DNA from: an uncultured Atopobiaceae bacterium
GTDB lineage: Bacteria; Actinomycetota; Coriobacteriia; Coriobacteriales; Atopobiaceae
NCBI GenBank assembly: GCA_944322145.1
Contig: CALUNW010000004.1
Coordinates: forward strand, 177,807-241,806
Length of the DNA stretch: 64,000 bases
Reading direction: 5' to 3'
Shown: positions 7,601 to 16,899 of the stretch, one piece after another
How positions within the stretch are numbered: the first letter of the stretch is position 1
How the letters are laid out: each line of letters opens with the position of its first letter
Program-made: the position numbers and the translations under genes
The notes under the pieces: model-generated
Seen by the model: only the letters and a program-made list of their open reading frames with translations
The model's database searches: none
What the model was told of the DNA's origin: nothing

Positions 7601-9280
7601 CTAGTCGCGGGTGAGCTTGCGGTGCAGGCGGTGCGGCTTGGAGGCCTCGGCGCCGAGGCGCTTCTCGCGGTCGGCCTGGTAGGCCTCGAAGTTGCCCTCG
7701 AACCAGTGCCAGCGGCCGGGGTTCTCGTCGTCGCCCTCCCAGGCGAGGATGTGCGTGGCCACGCGGTCGAGGAACCAGCGATCGTGGGAGATCACCACGG
7801 AGCAGCCCGGAAACTCCTCGAGCGCCTCCTCCAGGCTCTCCAGCGTCTCGACGTCGAGGTCGTTGGTGGGCTCGTCCAGCAGCAGCAGGTTGCCGCCCTG
7901 CTTGAGCGTGAGCGCGAGGTTCAGGCGGTTGCGCTCGCCGCCGGAGAGGACGCCGGCGCGCTTCTGCTGGTCAGAGCCCTTGAAGCCGAAGGCCGCCACG
8001 TAGGCGCGGCTCGGGATCTCGGTCTCGCCCACGCGGATGTAGTCGTTGCCGTCCGAGACGACCTCCCAGAGGCTCTTCTCGGCGTCGATGCCCGCGCGCA
8101 TCTGGTCAACATAGGAGAGCTTGACGGTCTCGCCCACCGTGAGCGCGCCCGACGTCGGCTGCTCCTGGCCCACGATCATCTTGAACAGGGTGGACTTGCC
8201 CACGCCGTTGGGGCCGATCACGCCCACGATGCCGTTGCGCGGGAGGCTAAAGCTCAGGTCGTCGATGAGCACGCGGTCGCCGAAGCTCTTGCAGAGGTGC
8301 TCGGCCTCGAGCACCTTAGCGCCCAGGCGCGGGCCCACGGGGATGTGGATGTCGGTGAAGTCCACGCGCTTGGAGGCGCGGGCCTCGGCCTCCATCTGCT
8401 CGTAGCGCTCGAGGCGCGCGCGGTTCTTGGCCTGGCGCGCCTTGGGGCTGGAGCGCACCCACTCGAGCTCGGACTTCATCTTCTTGGCGCGGCGGGCGTC
8501 CTGCTGGCTCTGGGCCTCCAGACGCGCGGCCTTCTTCTCCAGGTAGGTGGAGTAGTTGCCCTCGTAGGGGTAGAGCTGGCCGCGGTCGACCTCGCAGATC
8601 CACTCGGCCACGTCGTCGAGGAAGTAGCGGTCGTGCGTGACGGCCATGACGGCGCCGGGGTACTTGTGCAGGAACTGCTCGAGCCAGAGGACCGACTCGG
8701 CGTCGAGGTGGTTGGTCGGCTCGTCAAGGAGCAGCAGGTCGGGGGCCTCGAGCAGCAGCTTGCACAGGGCCACGCGACGACGCTCGCCGCCGGAGAGGAT
8801 GGAGACCGGCGCGTCCGGGTCCGGGCACTGCAGCGCGTCCATGGCCTGGGAGAGCTGGGAGTCCAGGTCCCAGCCGTTGGCGGCGTCGATCTCGTCCTGG
8901 AGCTGGCCCATCTCGGCCATGAGGGCGTCGAAGTCCGCGTCGGGGTCGGCCATCTCGGCGCTCACCTGGTTGAAGCGCTCGATCTTGGCGAGCAGGTCGC
9001 CAAAGGCCAGCTCGATGTTCTCGCGGACGGTCTTGTCCTCGTCGAGCGGGGGCTCCTGCTGGAGGATGCCCACGGTGTAGCCCGGGCTCAGCATGGCCTC
9101 GCCGTTGGAGACGTCCTCGAGACCGGCCATGACCTTGAGCAGCGTGGACTTGCCCGCGCCGTTGGGGCCCACCACGCCGATCTTGGCGCCGGGGAAGACG
9201 CCCACCGTGACGTCATCGAGGATGACCTTGTCATGGACGGCCTTGCGGGCGCGGATCAGCTGGTACACGAACTCTGCCAT
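7601..9280 (-). CDS. ettA: Energy-dependent translational throttle protein EttA (ABC-F)
   Basis: A 559-residue ABC-F protein with two ATPase cassettes and no membrane segments, the usual EttA length. Cassette 1 has Walker A GPNGAGKST and signature LSGGERRR; cassette 2 has GPNGVGKST and LSGGERNR. Both have LLLLDEPTN Walker B motifs. Between them lies the charged P-site tRNA-interaction linker (about residues 250-310), and cassette 1 carries the Arm region. EttA binds the ribosomal E site and gates the first peptide bond according to the ATP/ADP ratio. The gene stands alone with its own terminator; a TAGAAT -10 lies at 9323-9328. Confidence 0.94.
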   Translation of the reverse strand: MAEFVYQLIRARKAVHDKVILDDVTVGVFPGAKIGVVGPNGAGKSTLLKVMAGLEDVSNGEAMLSPGYTVGILQQEPPLDEDKTVRENIELAFGDLLAKIERFNQVSAEMADPDADFDALMAEMGQLQDEIDAANGWDLDSQLSQAMDALQCPDPDAPVSILSGGERRRVALCKLLLEAPDLLLLDEPTNHLDAESVLWLEQFLHKYPGAVMAVTHDRYFLDDVAEWICEVDRGQLYPYEGNYSTYLEKKAARLEAQSQQDARRAKKMKSELEWVRSSPKARQAKNRARLERYEQMEAEARASKRVDFTDIHIPVGPRLGAKVLEAEHLCKSFGDRVLIDDLSFSLPRNGIVGVIGPNGVGKSTLFKMIVGQEQPTSGALTVGETVKLSYVDQMRAGIDAEKSLWEVVSDGNDYIRVGETEIPSRAYVAAFGFKGSDQQKRAGVLSGGERNRLNLALTLKQGGNLLLLDEPTNDLDVETLESLEEALEEFPGCSVVISHDRWFLDRVATHILAWEGDDENPGRWHWFEGNFEAYQADREKRLGAEASKPHRLHRKLTRD

Positions 9281-9322
9281 GGGGTTTCTCGCCTTCTCTA
9301 GCAGGGACTTGTTCTCGGCACC

Positions 9323-9328
9323 ATTCTA
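9323..9328 (-). promoter_or_regulatory. Possible -10 element of ettA
   Basis: TAGAAT on the minus strand, 42 bases upstream of the ettA ATG. No clear -35. The intergenic stretch 9281-9553 separates divergent ettA and the pyrophosphatase gene and holds nothing else I can name. Confidence 0.4.
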
Positions 9329-9553
9329 CCGAGCCTTCCTGTGGCGGGCGAGAAGAACGAGCGGCTGCAACAGAAATCCGCCGCGGGACCCTCCGCCCGG
9401 CCCCGTTGGCCCATCGTCCCAACCGGACCGCCCTTCTCGCCCGCCCGTTTGTCGACGCGCACGAATTTCTACCGTTCGCGCGCACGACCGGCATAAAGCC
9501 CCTGCTCGCGTGGCACAATCAGAAAAGAGAGTCACTCAGGGGGAAGGACCGCC

Positions 9554-11221
9554 ATGCCAGAAGGGATCCGCAAGGTAAACGTCATCGGGCACCTGCATCC
9601 GGACACGGACAGCGTCTGCTCGGCGATTGCCTACGCGCACCTCAAGAACGAGGTCGAGCACACCGACATCTACCAGCCGCGCCGCGCGGGCGCGATCAAC
9701 CGCGAGACGGCCTTCGTGCTCAAGCACTTCGGCTTTGCCGAGCCCGAGCTCATCACCTCCGTCACCCCTCAGATCAAGGACACCGAGATCCAGCGCCAGG
9801 GCGGCATCGACGGCGAGATGAGCCTCTTCTCCGCGTGGAACCTCATGCGCGAGACCAAGACCGACACCCTCTGCGTCACCGACGACGAGAACAACCTCGA
9901 GGGCATCATCGCGGTCAAGGACATCGCCAACGCCAACATGGACGTCTTCGACAGCGGCGTCATCGGCACCGCGCGCACCTGCTACGCCAACATCATCGAC
10001 ACCCTCAAGGGCGAGATGCTGCTCGGCGACCCCATGGCGCGCGTGACCGGCGGCAACGTCTGCGTTGGCACCACGCCCGAGATGATGGAGGACTCCGTCC
10101 ACCCCGGCGACATCGTCCTGGTGACCAACCGCTACGAGACCCAGCAGTTCGCCGTCGAGTGCGAGGCGAGCTGCCTCGTGATCTGCTGCAGCGCGCACGT
10201 CTCGAGCAAGGTCATCGCGTCCGCCGGCCGTCACGGCTGTGCCATCATCACCACCCCGTACGACACCTACGCCGCCGCGCGCATCATCTCGATGGCCATC
10301 CCCGTGCGCGCCAAGATGCTCTCCGAGGGCATCCTCAAGGTGAGCGTCAACACCGCCGTCGACGACGCGCGCAAGATGATGGCGCACTCCCGCCACCGCT
10401 TCTTCCCCGTCATCGACGAGAACAGCCACTACGTGGGCCTCGTGAGCTCGCCCAACCTGCTCGCGGCCAAGAAGAAGCACGTCATCCTCGTGGACCACAA
10501 CGAGCGCTCCCAGTCCGTCGAGGGCCTCGAGCAGGCCGAGATCATGGAGATCATCGACCACCACCGCATCGGCTCCATCGAGACCGAGGGGCCGGCCTAC
10601 TTCCGCAACATGCCGGTGGGCTGCACCTGCACGATCGTCCACATGATGTACCGCGAGAACGGCGTCGAGATCCCGGCCGACATCGCCGGCCTCATGCTCT
10701 CGGCCATCCTCTCCGACACGCTGGCGTTCCGCTCCCCCACCTGCACGCAGTTCGACCGCGACGCCGCGGCCGCGCTCGCCAAGATCGCGAACGTGGACAT
10801 CGACACCTACGCGGACGAGATGTTCGAGGCCGGGGCCGACCTCACCGGGCGCACCGCCGAGGAGGTCTTCGGCGGCGACTTCAAGATCTTCAGCCGCGGC
10901 AACGTCAAGTTTGGCGTGGGCCAGGGCAGCTACATGACCGAGAAGAGCCGCAAGGCCGCGGAGGCGCTCGTGGGTCCCTACCTCGGCGAGGCCGCCATGC
11001 AGGAGGAGCTGCCGCTGGTGTTCTACCTGTTCACGGACGTCAAGAGCTCCTCGAGCGAGATTCTGTGGTACGGGGAGGGCGCCGAGGACATCATCGCGCG
11101 CGCCTTCGACGCCGAGCCACACGACGGCATCGCCAAGCTGCCGGGCGTCGTGAGCCGCAAGAAGCAGGTCATCCCCGCCCTCATGGCAACGCTGCAGAGC
11201 ATCCAGGAGGACCAGGACTAG
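9554..11221 (+). CDS. ppaC: Manganese-dependent family II inorganic pyrophosphatase with CBS and DRTGG-type insert
   Basis: A 555-residue DHH-superfamily enzyme hydrolysing pyrophosphate to two phosphates. The catalytic DHH domain is split. Its N-terminal GHLHPDTDS motif (residues 12-20) is followed by a long regulatory insert (about 75-305) with two CBS-like segments and a DRTGG-type domain between them. Then come VDHNER, IIDHHRIG and SDT. The C-terminal DHHA2 domain has the substrate-binding SRKKQ. A typical family II enzyme is about 310 residues; the extra length is the nucleotide-sensing CBS module, known in Clostridium and Desulfitobacterium homologues to be inhibited by AMP/ADP. GGGGAAGGA precedes the ATG. 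See the PPi-type phosphofructokinase gene at 22463. Confidence 0.93.
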   Translation: MPEGIRKVNVIGHLHPDTDSVCSAIAYAHLKNEVEHTDIYQPRRAGAINRETAFVLKHFGFAEPELITSVTPQIKDTEIQRQGGIDGEMSLFSAWNLMRETKTDTLCVTDDENNLEGIIAVKDIANANMDVFDSGVIGTARTCYANIIDTLKGEMLLGDPMARVTGGNVCVGTTPEMMEDSVHPGDIVLVTNRYETQQFAVECEASCLVICCSAHVSSKVIASAGRHGCAIITTPYDTYAAARIISMAIPVRAKMLSEGILKVSVNTAVDDARKMMAHSRHRFFPVIDENSHYVGLVSSPNLLAAKKKHVILVDHNERSQSVEGLEQAEIMEIIDHHRIGSIETEGPAYFRNMPVGCTCTIVHMMYRENGVEIPADIAGLMLSAILSDTLAFRSPTCTQFDRDAAAALAKIANVDIDTYADEMFEAGADLTGRTAEEVFGGDFKIFSRGNVKFGVGQGSYMTEKSRKAAEALVGPYLGEAAMQEELPLVFYLFTDVKSSSSEILWYGEGAEDIIARAFDAEPHDGIAKLPGVVSRKKQVIPALMATLQSIQEDQD

Positions 11222-11342
11222 CCGCTGCCCGGCGCCGCAGGGCCCGGCCGTCAAAGCTCGCCCCCAGCCGCCCGTCGGATTTGTGTCCGGCGGGCGGTAT
11301 ATCATTGCTGCATCAGGAACCAAAGCGTCACGGAGGTCCGCC

Positions 11343-11972
11343 ATGGCTGGGTCACAGGAGTCACGGGAGTCACGGGAGTCGCACTTTCTCGCGCTTCTCT
11401 CGCGCATGAAGTACATCGAGCGCTGGGCGCTCATGAGAAGCTCGCGACCGGAGAACCTCTCGGAGCACGCGCTCGAGGTGGCGGCCATCGCGCACATGCT
11501 GTGCGTGATCGGCAACGTGCGGTTTGGGCGCGAGCTCAACGCCGAGCGCGCGGCGCTCGTGGCCATCTACCACGACGCGTCGGAGATCATCACCGGGGAC
11601 ATGCCCACGCCGGTCAAGTATCACGACGGAAAGATCCGGGACGCCTACCGGGCGGTCGAGAAGAACGCGGAGGAGCGTCTGCTCGCCACCCTGCCGGACG
11701 ACCTGCGCCCCGCCTTCGAGGACGTCTTCTGGCCCGCGGACGGCGCCAGCGAGGAGGAGCTCTACCTGCGGCGCCTGGTAAAGGCGGCCGACAAGGTCTC
11801 CGCGCTCATCAAGTGCGTGGACGAGGCGCGGGCCGGCAACGCCGAGTTCGCGAGCGCCGAGCTTACCTGCCGCGCCGCCGTGGACGAGATGGCGGCGGAG
11901 CTCCCCGAGGTCGCCGACTTCGTCCGCGAGTTCCTGCCCTCCTACGGCGCCACCCTCGACGAGCTCCTGTAG
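11343..11972 (+). CDS. yfbR: YfbR-like 5'-deoxynucleotidase (HD domain)
   Basis: A 209-residue HD-superfamily phosphohydrolase that closely resembles E. coli YfbR along its whole length. Shared features are SHFLALLSRMKYIERW, ENLSEHALEVA with the first metal His, the HDASEIITGD motif with the HD dyad, PTPVKY, and the later KAADKV segment. YfbR removes phosphate from dNMPs in nucleotide salvage. The ATG at 11343 has a GGAGG site eight bases upstream. A very long palindrome lies just downstream. Confidence 0.92.
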   Translation: MAGSQESRESRESHFLALLSRMKYIERWALMRSSRPENLSEHALEVAAIAHMLCVIGNVRFGRELNAERAALVAIYHDASEIITGDMPTPVKYHDGKIRDAYRAVEKNAEERLLATLPDDLRPAFEDVFWPADGASEEELYLRRLVKAADKVSALIKCVDEARAGNAEFASAELTCRAAVDEMAAELPEVADFVREFLPSYGATLDELL

Positions 11973-11983
11973 CTCTGCACAAA

Positions 11984-12084
11984 GGGGACGTGTTTTTTCG
12001 TGCAGACTTTTTGGGACAGGTTAGCTACCGGCGTCCGCTGCCGCTAACCTGTCCCAAACGGTCCGCACGAAAAAACACGTCCCC
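11984..12084. repeat. Large nested palindrome (GGGGACGT...GGGACAGG family)
   Basis: The outer arms, 11984-12003 and 12065-12084, are a perfect 20-base inverted repeat that includes a T6/A6 tract. The inner arms, 12012-12025 and 12043-12056, are a perfect 14-base repeat containing GGGACAGG. It lies between yfbR and the TrmB-like gene, both on the plus strand. The inner core is shared with the palindromes at 16014 and 19229. Confidence 0.85.
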
Positions 12085-12105
12085 AAATGACAGAAAGAGA
12101 GAGCC

Positions 12106-12963
12106 ATGCCCCACGGGATGCACGCCCGCCTGCCCAGGAACTTCGTGCTCGAGGAGCGACTCGAGCGCTATGCCCGCGCCATCGAGCTCGCGCCCGCCGC
12201 CTGGCGGGGCCGCTGGGCAGAAGGCTGCTGGCCCGGCATCGGGGCGCGGCAAGACCAGCCCCCTCGCTTCCGCGAGGTGCGGCTCGACCTCGGCTGCGGC
12301 AAGGGCACCTTTGCCGTGGAGTCGGCGCGTCGAGAGCCGGACGTCCTGTTCGTCGCGATGGACTCCGAGCCGATCTGCGTCGCCTACGCGGCCCAGCGCG
12401 TCTGCGAGAGCGGCCTTCCCAACGTCGTGGTGGTGCCCGGCTCCGGCATGCGCATCCGCGAGTTCTTCTCGCCCGGCGAGCTCTCCTGCATCCACCTCAA
12501 CTTTCCCACCCCCTTCCCGCGCAAGCGCGAGGCGGGCAAGCGCATGGCGAGCATGGAGCGCCTCCTGGACTTCCGCGAGGTCCTCGCCCCGGGGGCGCAG
12601 GTGCGGCTGCGCACCGACAGCCAGCCGCTGTTTGACTTCATGCTCACGCAGGTGCCGCTCGCGGGCTACGAGCTGCTCTGGCAGACTCGCGACGCCCGCG
12701 CGGAGCTCCCGGACGTCCCCGCCAGCGAGTACGAGGAGCGTCTCGGCGCCCTCGGCGCACGCGTCTTTGCGCTGGCGGCAACCCCGGGCCCGGCGCCGGA
12801 GAACCCCGTCCAGACCGCCGAGCTATCGCTCGCGGCCTACCTCCCGCAAGACCTCGAGACGCTCGAGGGCCTGGGCTATGCGCCGCACGGCATGCAGGCG
12901 ACGGTGACCAACCTGCGCAACCGCGCCCTCAGGGAGGCGGCGCGCGACCGTTCGCGAAGCTGA
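12106..12963 (+). CDS. TrmB-like tRNA (guanine-N7)-methyltransferase
   Basis: A 285-residue class I SAM methyltransferase. Motif I is LDLGCGKGTF, followed by an acidic SAM-ribose residue (AMDSEP). The TrmB hallmark, normally NFPDPWPKxRHxKRR, appears as NFPTPFPRKREAGKRM, so the family Asp is Thr and the Trp is Phe. A C-terminal extension of about 70 residues goes beyond usual TrmB size (about 215). It probably makes m7G46 in tRNA, but the altered motif leaves open another substrate. An ATG at 12118 is an alternative start. The gene begins 21 bases after a large palindrome. Confidence 0.78.
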   Translation: MPHGMHARLPRNFVLEERLERYARAIELAPAAWRGRWAEGCWPGIGARQDQPPRFREVRLDLGCGKGTFAVESARREPDVLFVAMDSEPICVAYAAQRVCESGLPNVVVVPGSGMRIREFFSPGELSCIHLNFPTPFPRKREAGKRMASMERLLDFREVLAPGAQVRLRTDSQPLFDFMLTQVPLAGYELLWQTRDARAELPDVPASEYEERLGALGARVFALAATPGPAPENPVQTAELSLAAYLPQDLETLEGLGYAPHGMQATVTNLRNRALREAARDRSRS

Positions 12964-13045
12964 AAGCCCGCCCGCCCCAAATGGGTAGTAACGTAGTGAG
13001 TTCGCAACCTCGCGCGCCCGGCGCGCTTCTGCCCGAGGAGGGGCC

Positions 13046-14698
13046 ATGCCGAAGATCGTCCCAGGCAACCGCCTGTACCTGTACCAGCTGCTGTCGAGAG
13101 AGCTCGGCGTCGGCAAGCAGACCCTGCTGCCGCGCGTCGAGGAGGTGCTGCTGGCGGACGGCCTCGTTCCCGAGGACCTGGGCTGCGACGACATGCGCGC
13201 TCTCTGCGAGCAGCTGGGCGAGTTCATCAAGCTGACGGTCTTCAAGAAGGGCTACGTCTACGCCACCGTGCTCGCCAACGAGGAGTACGACCGCGCGCTC
13301 GAGCGTCTGGCGAGCGCCGAGAAGAAGCCTGCAGCTGGCGGCAAGCCGTGGAAGCGCGCCAAGGGCGCCAAGGCGCTCAAGCCCCTGAAGCCACGGCACG
13401 TGGAGCGCGTGGTCGAGCCCGAGCCGGAACCGGAGGTCGTGAAAGAGCCCGCGGTCGAGAAGAACGAGGAGGCTGCGCCCGAGCCTGAACCCGAGGCCGC
13501 CGTTGTGCCTGAGGCTGCGCCGGAGCCCGAGCCGGAACCGGAGCCCGCACCCGAGCCGGAGCCCGAACCCGAACCCGAGCCGGACCACGTGCCGCCGATA
13601 TCCTTCACCATCACCTATGTGCCCGAGCCCGGGCCGGAGCCCGAGTCCGCGCCGCAGTCCGATCCCAGCCCCGCGCCAGAGCCGGAGCCCGAGAAGGCGC
13701 CCGCGCCCTCGGCGGCCGTGGCGTCGCGCGCGCAGTCGGACCTCCCCCAGGACTTTCACACCGACGTGCGCTGCTCCAGCGAGCAGCTCAGCGTTCTCTA
13801 TCAGGTGCTCCCCGCAAACGTTGACCCCATGGCCACGCTCGAGGAGGACTTCCGCGTGGCGCGGTCCTCGGGCGCGCTCGAGGGCACGCGCAGCAACGTC
13901 ACCTTCTCGCTGCGCTACCTCCAGGCGGACGGCGTCACGCCGGTCCGCGTGACCCTGCGCCGCTCTGCGCGCGCGGTCGCGGGCAAGCGCTGGGCGCTCA
14001 CCGAGGTCGATGCGGGCGCCACGGACGAGGTGGGGCTCGAAGGGCTCGACGTCGCCGCGCACGGCCCCTGGTCGGCCTTCCTGCGCCCGGGCGACGACGC
14101 GGACCCCGAGCGCGACTTCGCGCAGACGGTCTCCCTCGGCTCGCGCGAGGAGGCGCTCGAGCGCCTGGCGGGGCTCGCGCGGCCGGAGAACTGGGGCGAG
14201 GGACTGCACGTCCTCAACGATTACCTGGTCATGACCTTCACGCGCATCCGCGCCGAGGGCGCGCTCGCCGTCTCCGAGGACGGGGCCTCCGCCCGCTTTG
14301 ACACGGGCCTCGTCACCGATGACGGCGCACCCATCCGCGCCGACCTCGTCGCCGGGACGGGCGACATCCCCTGGCAGCTCGAGGGATTCTCGGCGGGCGA
14401 GCCGGCAGAGCCAGCGCGCTACGTGACCGAGCTCGCCCAGATGACGCTCGACCCGACCCTGAGCACGCCGTCCTTCTCGACCCTCGAGGAGGTCCGCCGC
14501 AACCCGCGCCTGGCCACGCCCGCGTACGACCCCATCGCCAACGAGGTGCGCCTCTTGGTCCCGGACGATGGCCGAGCGCTCGCGCTCGCGGTCACGCCCG
14601 CCGGCTACCAGGTCGCGGCAACGCTCGAGCTCGCCGACGCCTACGCCTGCGCGCGCGTGGTGAGCTCCGAGCTGCCCGGCTGGCTTGGCGCGAGCTGA
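13046..14698 (+). CDS. DUF3825-like protein with a Pro-Glu-rich linker
   Basis: A 550-residue soluble protein in three parts. Residues 1-90 are a compact N-terminal domain ([11 protein letters not shown], then [16 protein letters not shown]) resembling small winged-helix or LOTUS-like modules found in RNA-related proteins. Residues about 122-225 are an extended linker of repeated PEPEPE. Residues about 235-550 resemble DUF3825 ([11 protein letters not shown], then [13 protein letters not shown] and WQLEGF). No signal peptide or membrane segment is present. Function is unknown; a nucleic-acid role is inference. GAGGAGG precedes the ATG. It stands alone between the methyltransferase and icd. 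Confidence 0.7.
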   Translation: MPKIVPGNRLYLYQLLSRELGVGKQTLLPRVEEVLLADGLVPEDLGCDDMRALCEQLGEFIKLTVFKKGYVYATVLANEEYDRALERLASAEKKPAAGGKPWKRAKGAKALKPLKPRHVERVVEPEPEPEVVKEPAVEKNEEAAPEPEPEAAVVPEAAPEPEPEPEPAPEPEPEPEPEPDHVPPISFTITYVPEPGPEPESAPQSDPSPAPEPEPEKAPAPSAAVASRAQSDLPQDFHTDVRCSSEQLSVLYQVLPANVDPMATLEEDFRVARSSGALEGTRSNVTFSLRYLQADGVTPVRVTLRRSARAVAGKRWALTEVDAGATDEVGLEGLDVAAHGPWSAFLRPGDDADPERDFAQTVSLGSREEALERLAGLARPENWGEGLHVLNDYLVMTFTRIRAEGALAVSEDGASARFDTGLVTDDGAPIRADLVAGTGDIPWQLEGFSAGEPAEPARYVTELAQMTLDPTLSTPSFSTLEEVRRNPRLATPAYDPIANEVRLLVPDDGRALALAVTPAGYQVAATLELADAYACARVVSSELPGWLGAS

Positions 14699-14811
14699 GG
14701 CTCTTCTCGCCAGGACGCCCTTCTGTGACAAGCACGTCTCAAGTTGCGCGCGACGCCGCCCCGCCGTGCTACATTCGTCCCCGGTAAACCGCCGCGACCC
14801 CGGAGGACCCC

Positions 14812-16014
14812 ATGGCCAAGATCGAGATGAAGACCCCGCTCGTCGAGATGGACGGCGACGAGATGACCCGCATCATCTGGCAGATCATCAAGGACGAGCT
14901 CATCTGCCCGTTCGTGGACCTCAAGACCGAGTACTACGACCTCGGCCTCGAGAACCGCGACAAGACCGACGACCAGGTCACCGTCGAGTCCGCCGAGGCA
15001 ACCAAGCGCCTGGGCGTTGCCGTCAAGTGCGCCACCATCACCCCCAACGCCGCGCGCGTGGAGGAGTACGGCCTCAAGCAGATGTGGAAGAGCCCCAACG
15101 GCACCATCCGTGCTCTGCTCGACGGCACCGTGTTCCGCGCACCGATCGTGGTCCGCGGGATCGACCCGGTGGTGAGCTGCTGGAAGAAGCCCATCACGAT
15201 CGCCCGTCACGCCTACGGCGACGTCTACAAGAACTCCGAGATGCGCATCGACGGCCCCGGCAAGGTGGAGCTTGTCTACACCGCCGAGGACGGCACCGAG
15301 CGCCGCGAGCTCGTCCACGTCTTCGACGGCCCCGGCGTGGTCCAGGGCCAGCACAACCTCGACGCCTCCATCGAGAGCTTTGCGCGCAGCTGCTTTGAGT
15401 ACGCGCTCTCCACTGGGCAGGACCTGTGGTTTGCCACCAAGGACACGATCTCCAAGACCTACGACCACCGCTTCAAGGACGTCTTCGCCGACATCTACGA
15501 GGCGGAGTATCGCGAGAAGTTCGAGGCGGCCGGCATCGAGTACTTCTACACGCTGATCGACGACGCGGTGGCCCGCGTGGTCAAGTCCGAGGGCGGCTTC
15601 ATCTGGGCCTGCAAGAACTACGACGGCGACGTGATGAGCGACATGCTGTCCTCGGCATTTGGCAGCCTGGCTATGATGACCTCCGTGCTCGTGAGCCCGC
15701 ACGGATACTTTGAGTACGAGGCGGCGCACGGCACCGTCCAGCGCCACTACTACAAGCACCTGAAGGGCGAGCCCACCTCGACCAACTCCGTGGCCACGAT
15801 CTTTGCCTGGACCGGGGCGCTCCGCAAGCGCGGCGAGCTCGACGAGCTGCCCGAGCTGGTGGACTTTGCCGACCGCCTGGAAGCCGCCACGGTCAAGACG
15901 ATCGAGTCCGGCCGCATGACCGGCGACCTCGCACGCATCACGTCGCTGCCCGAGCCCGAGACGCTGGGAACGCGCGAGTTCATCGTCGCCATCCGCGAGA
16001 CCCTCGAGGCCTAG
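14812..16014 (+). CDS. icd: NADP-dependent isocitrate dehydrogenase, eukaryote-like type
   Basis: A 400-residue enzyme of the mitochondrial/cytosolic-type IDH clade, about the usual 400-410. Visible are the start [13 protein letters not shown], the substrate loop with [16 protein letters not shown] (Ser and Arg residues that bind isocitrate), the GDVYKNSEM region, the metal-binding Asp residues near DGDVMSDML, and the cofactor segment GTVQRHY (His and Arg expected for NADP). It converts isocitrate to 2-oxoglutarate and gives NADPH. No other TCA gene is nearby, so it may mainly supply 2-oxoglutarate for glutamate. TACATT at 14770-14775 is a possible -10. Confidence 0.95.
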   Translation: MAKIEMKTPLVEMDGDEMTRIIWQIIKDELICPFVDLKTEYYDLGLENRDKTDDQVTVESAEATKRLGVAVKCATITPNAARVEEYGLKQMWKSPNGTIRALLDGTVFRAPIVVRGIDPVVSCWKKPITIARHAYGDVYKNSEMRIDGPGKVELVYTAEDGTERRELVHVFDGPGVVQGQHNLDASIESFARSCFEYALSTGQDLWFATKDTISKTYDHRFKDVFADIYEAEYREKFEAAGIEYFYTLIDDAVARVVKSEGGFIWACKNYDGDVMSDMLSSAFGSLAMMTSVLVSPHGYFEYEAAHGTVQRHYYKHLKGEPTSTNSVATIFAWTGALRKRGELDELPELVDFADRLEAATVKTIESGRMTGDLARITSLPEPETLGTREFIVAIRETLEA

Positions 16015-16075
16015 GGCATTCAAAAGGGGACAGGTCTCACCTGGGGCTCCGTGCCTGTCCCCTTTTTGAATGCCC
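16014..16075. terminator. Palindromic bidirectional terminator between icd and ydcF-like gene
   Basis: The arms 16014-16034 and 16054-16075 are a 21-base inverted repeat with one extra T, containing GGGGACAGG and ending in A4/T5 tracts. It lies exactly between the stop codons of two convergent genes, so it can end both transcripts. It belongs with the larger copy at 19229-19334. Confidence 0.8.
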
Positions 16076-16076
16076 C

Positions 16077-16784
16077 TCACAGATTGCCGACGAGAAGGTC
16101 CTTCGCGAGGGCCGCGCACTCGCGAAGCGCGCTCTGCGGCAGATAGAGCGGGTTGGACGGCGCAGCCAGGCCGGACGCCCCGGCAAGACCGTTCTTCTCG
16201 GCGATGCGCAGGGCGCGATAGAGGTGGAAGTCGTTGGTGACGATGCCCACGGAGGAGCCCGGCTCCAGCAGCTCGGCGGAGTTGCGGACGTTCTCCGCCG
16301 TGGACGTCGAGCGGTCCTCACGCGTGGCGCGCGCCGCGTCGAGCCCGTGCTCGAGCAGGTAGTCGTACATGGCGTCGGCCTCGGTGCGCGACTCGCCCAG
16401 CCCCTGGCCTCCCGACACCACGCAGACGGTGTCGGGGTTGTCCTCGAGGTAGTCGAGCGCCGCGTCGAGCCTGAACGCCAGCGCCTCGCTCGGCGTGCCG
16501 TCCGGGCGCAGCCCCGCACCCAGCACCACCAGCGCGTCGAGCGCCGCCGGCGGCGTCGCCGCCGCAGCCGAGAAGATCAGCCCGAAGAGCCCGCCCGCGA
16601 CGAGCGCCCCCGCGACGCAGACGGCGCAGATCGCGCGCCGCGCCCGCGGCACCCGCGCGGCGACCACGAGTGCCGCGCCCAGCGCTATCCACACGAGGAA
16701 GAAGCCTCCGGCCGGGTAGAGCGCCGCCATGAGGACGCCGTACGCAGCAGAGATTGCCCCTAGGACCACAAGCACCGCGCTCAT
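16077..16784 (-). CDS. YdcF/SanA-like DUF218 membrane protein
   Basis: A 235-residue protein with three N-terminal hydrophobic helices (about residues 2-22, 28-44, 50-72), then a DUF218 domain. The domain shows DALVVLGAGLRPDG, the VVSGGQG turn, SRTEADAMYDYL, the STSTAENVRNS motif and VTNDFHLYRA. DUF218 proteins such as YdcF and SanA act at the envelope, and some bind SAM, but their reaction is not settled. The ATG at 16784 follows AGGAGG by five bases. The gene diverges from the Memo-AMMECR1 gene with a 115-base gap. Confidence 0.88.
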   Translation of the reverse strand: MSAVLVVLGAISAAYGVLMAALYPAGGFFLVWIALGAALVVAARVPRARRAICAVCVAGALVAGGLFGLIFSAAAATPPAALDALVVLGAGLRPDGTPSEALAFRLDAALDYLEDNPDTVCVVSGGQGLGESRTEADAMYDYLLEHGLDAARATREDRSTSTAENVRNSAELLEPGSSVGIVTNDFHLYRALRIAEKNGLAGASGLAAPSNPLYLPQSALRECAALAKDLLVGNL

Positions 16785-16899
16785 ACCCACCTCCTGCGAG
16801 CTAAACCTGACAATTGGGCCTGTCCCCCATGCCACGATGGTAGCAGCCGGCGTAGTGTGGCAGACAAACCTGACGCGATTGTCACCGGAGGTGGTCAGC

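Noticed and set aside
13436..13700. Repetitive GAGCCCGAGCC tract looked like a repeat array
   Set aside because: It is in-frame coding sequence for the Pro-Glu linker, with no spacers of constant length, so not a CRISPR or mobile repeat.
16729..16899. Upstream extension of the Memo-AMMECR1 gene
   Set aside because: The extra 57 codons overlap the divergent ydcF-like start. The ATG at 16900 has a GGAGG site and begins exactly at the Memo domain.
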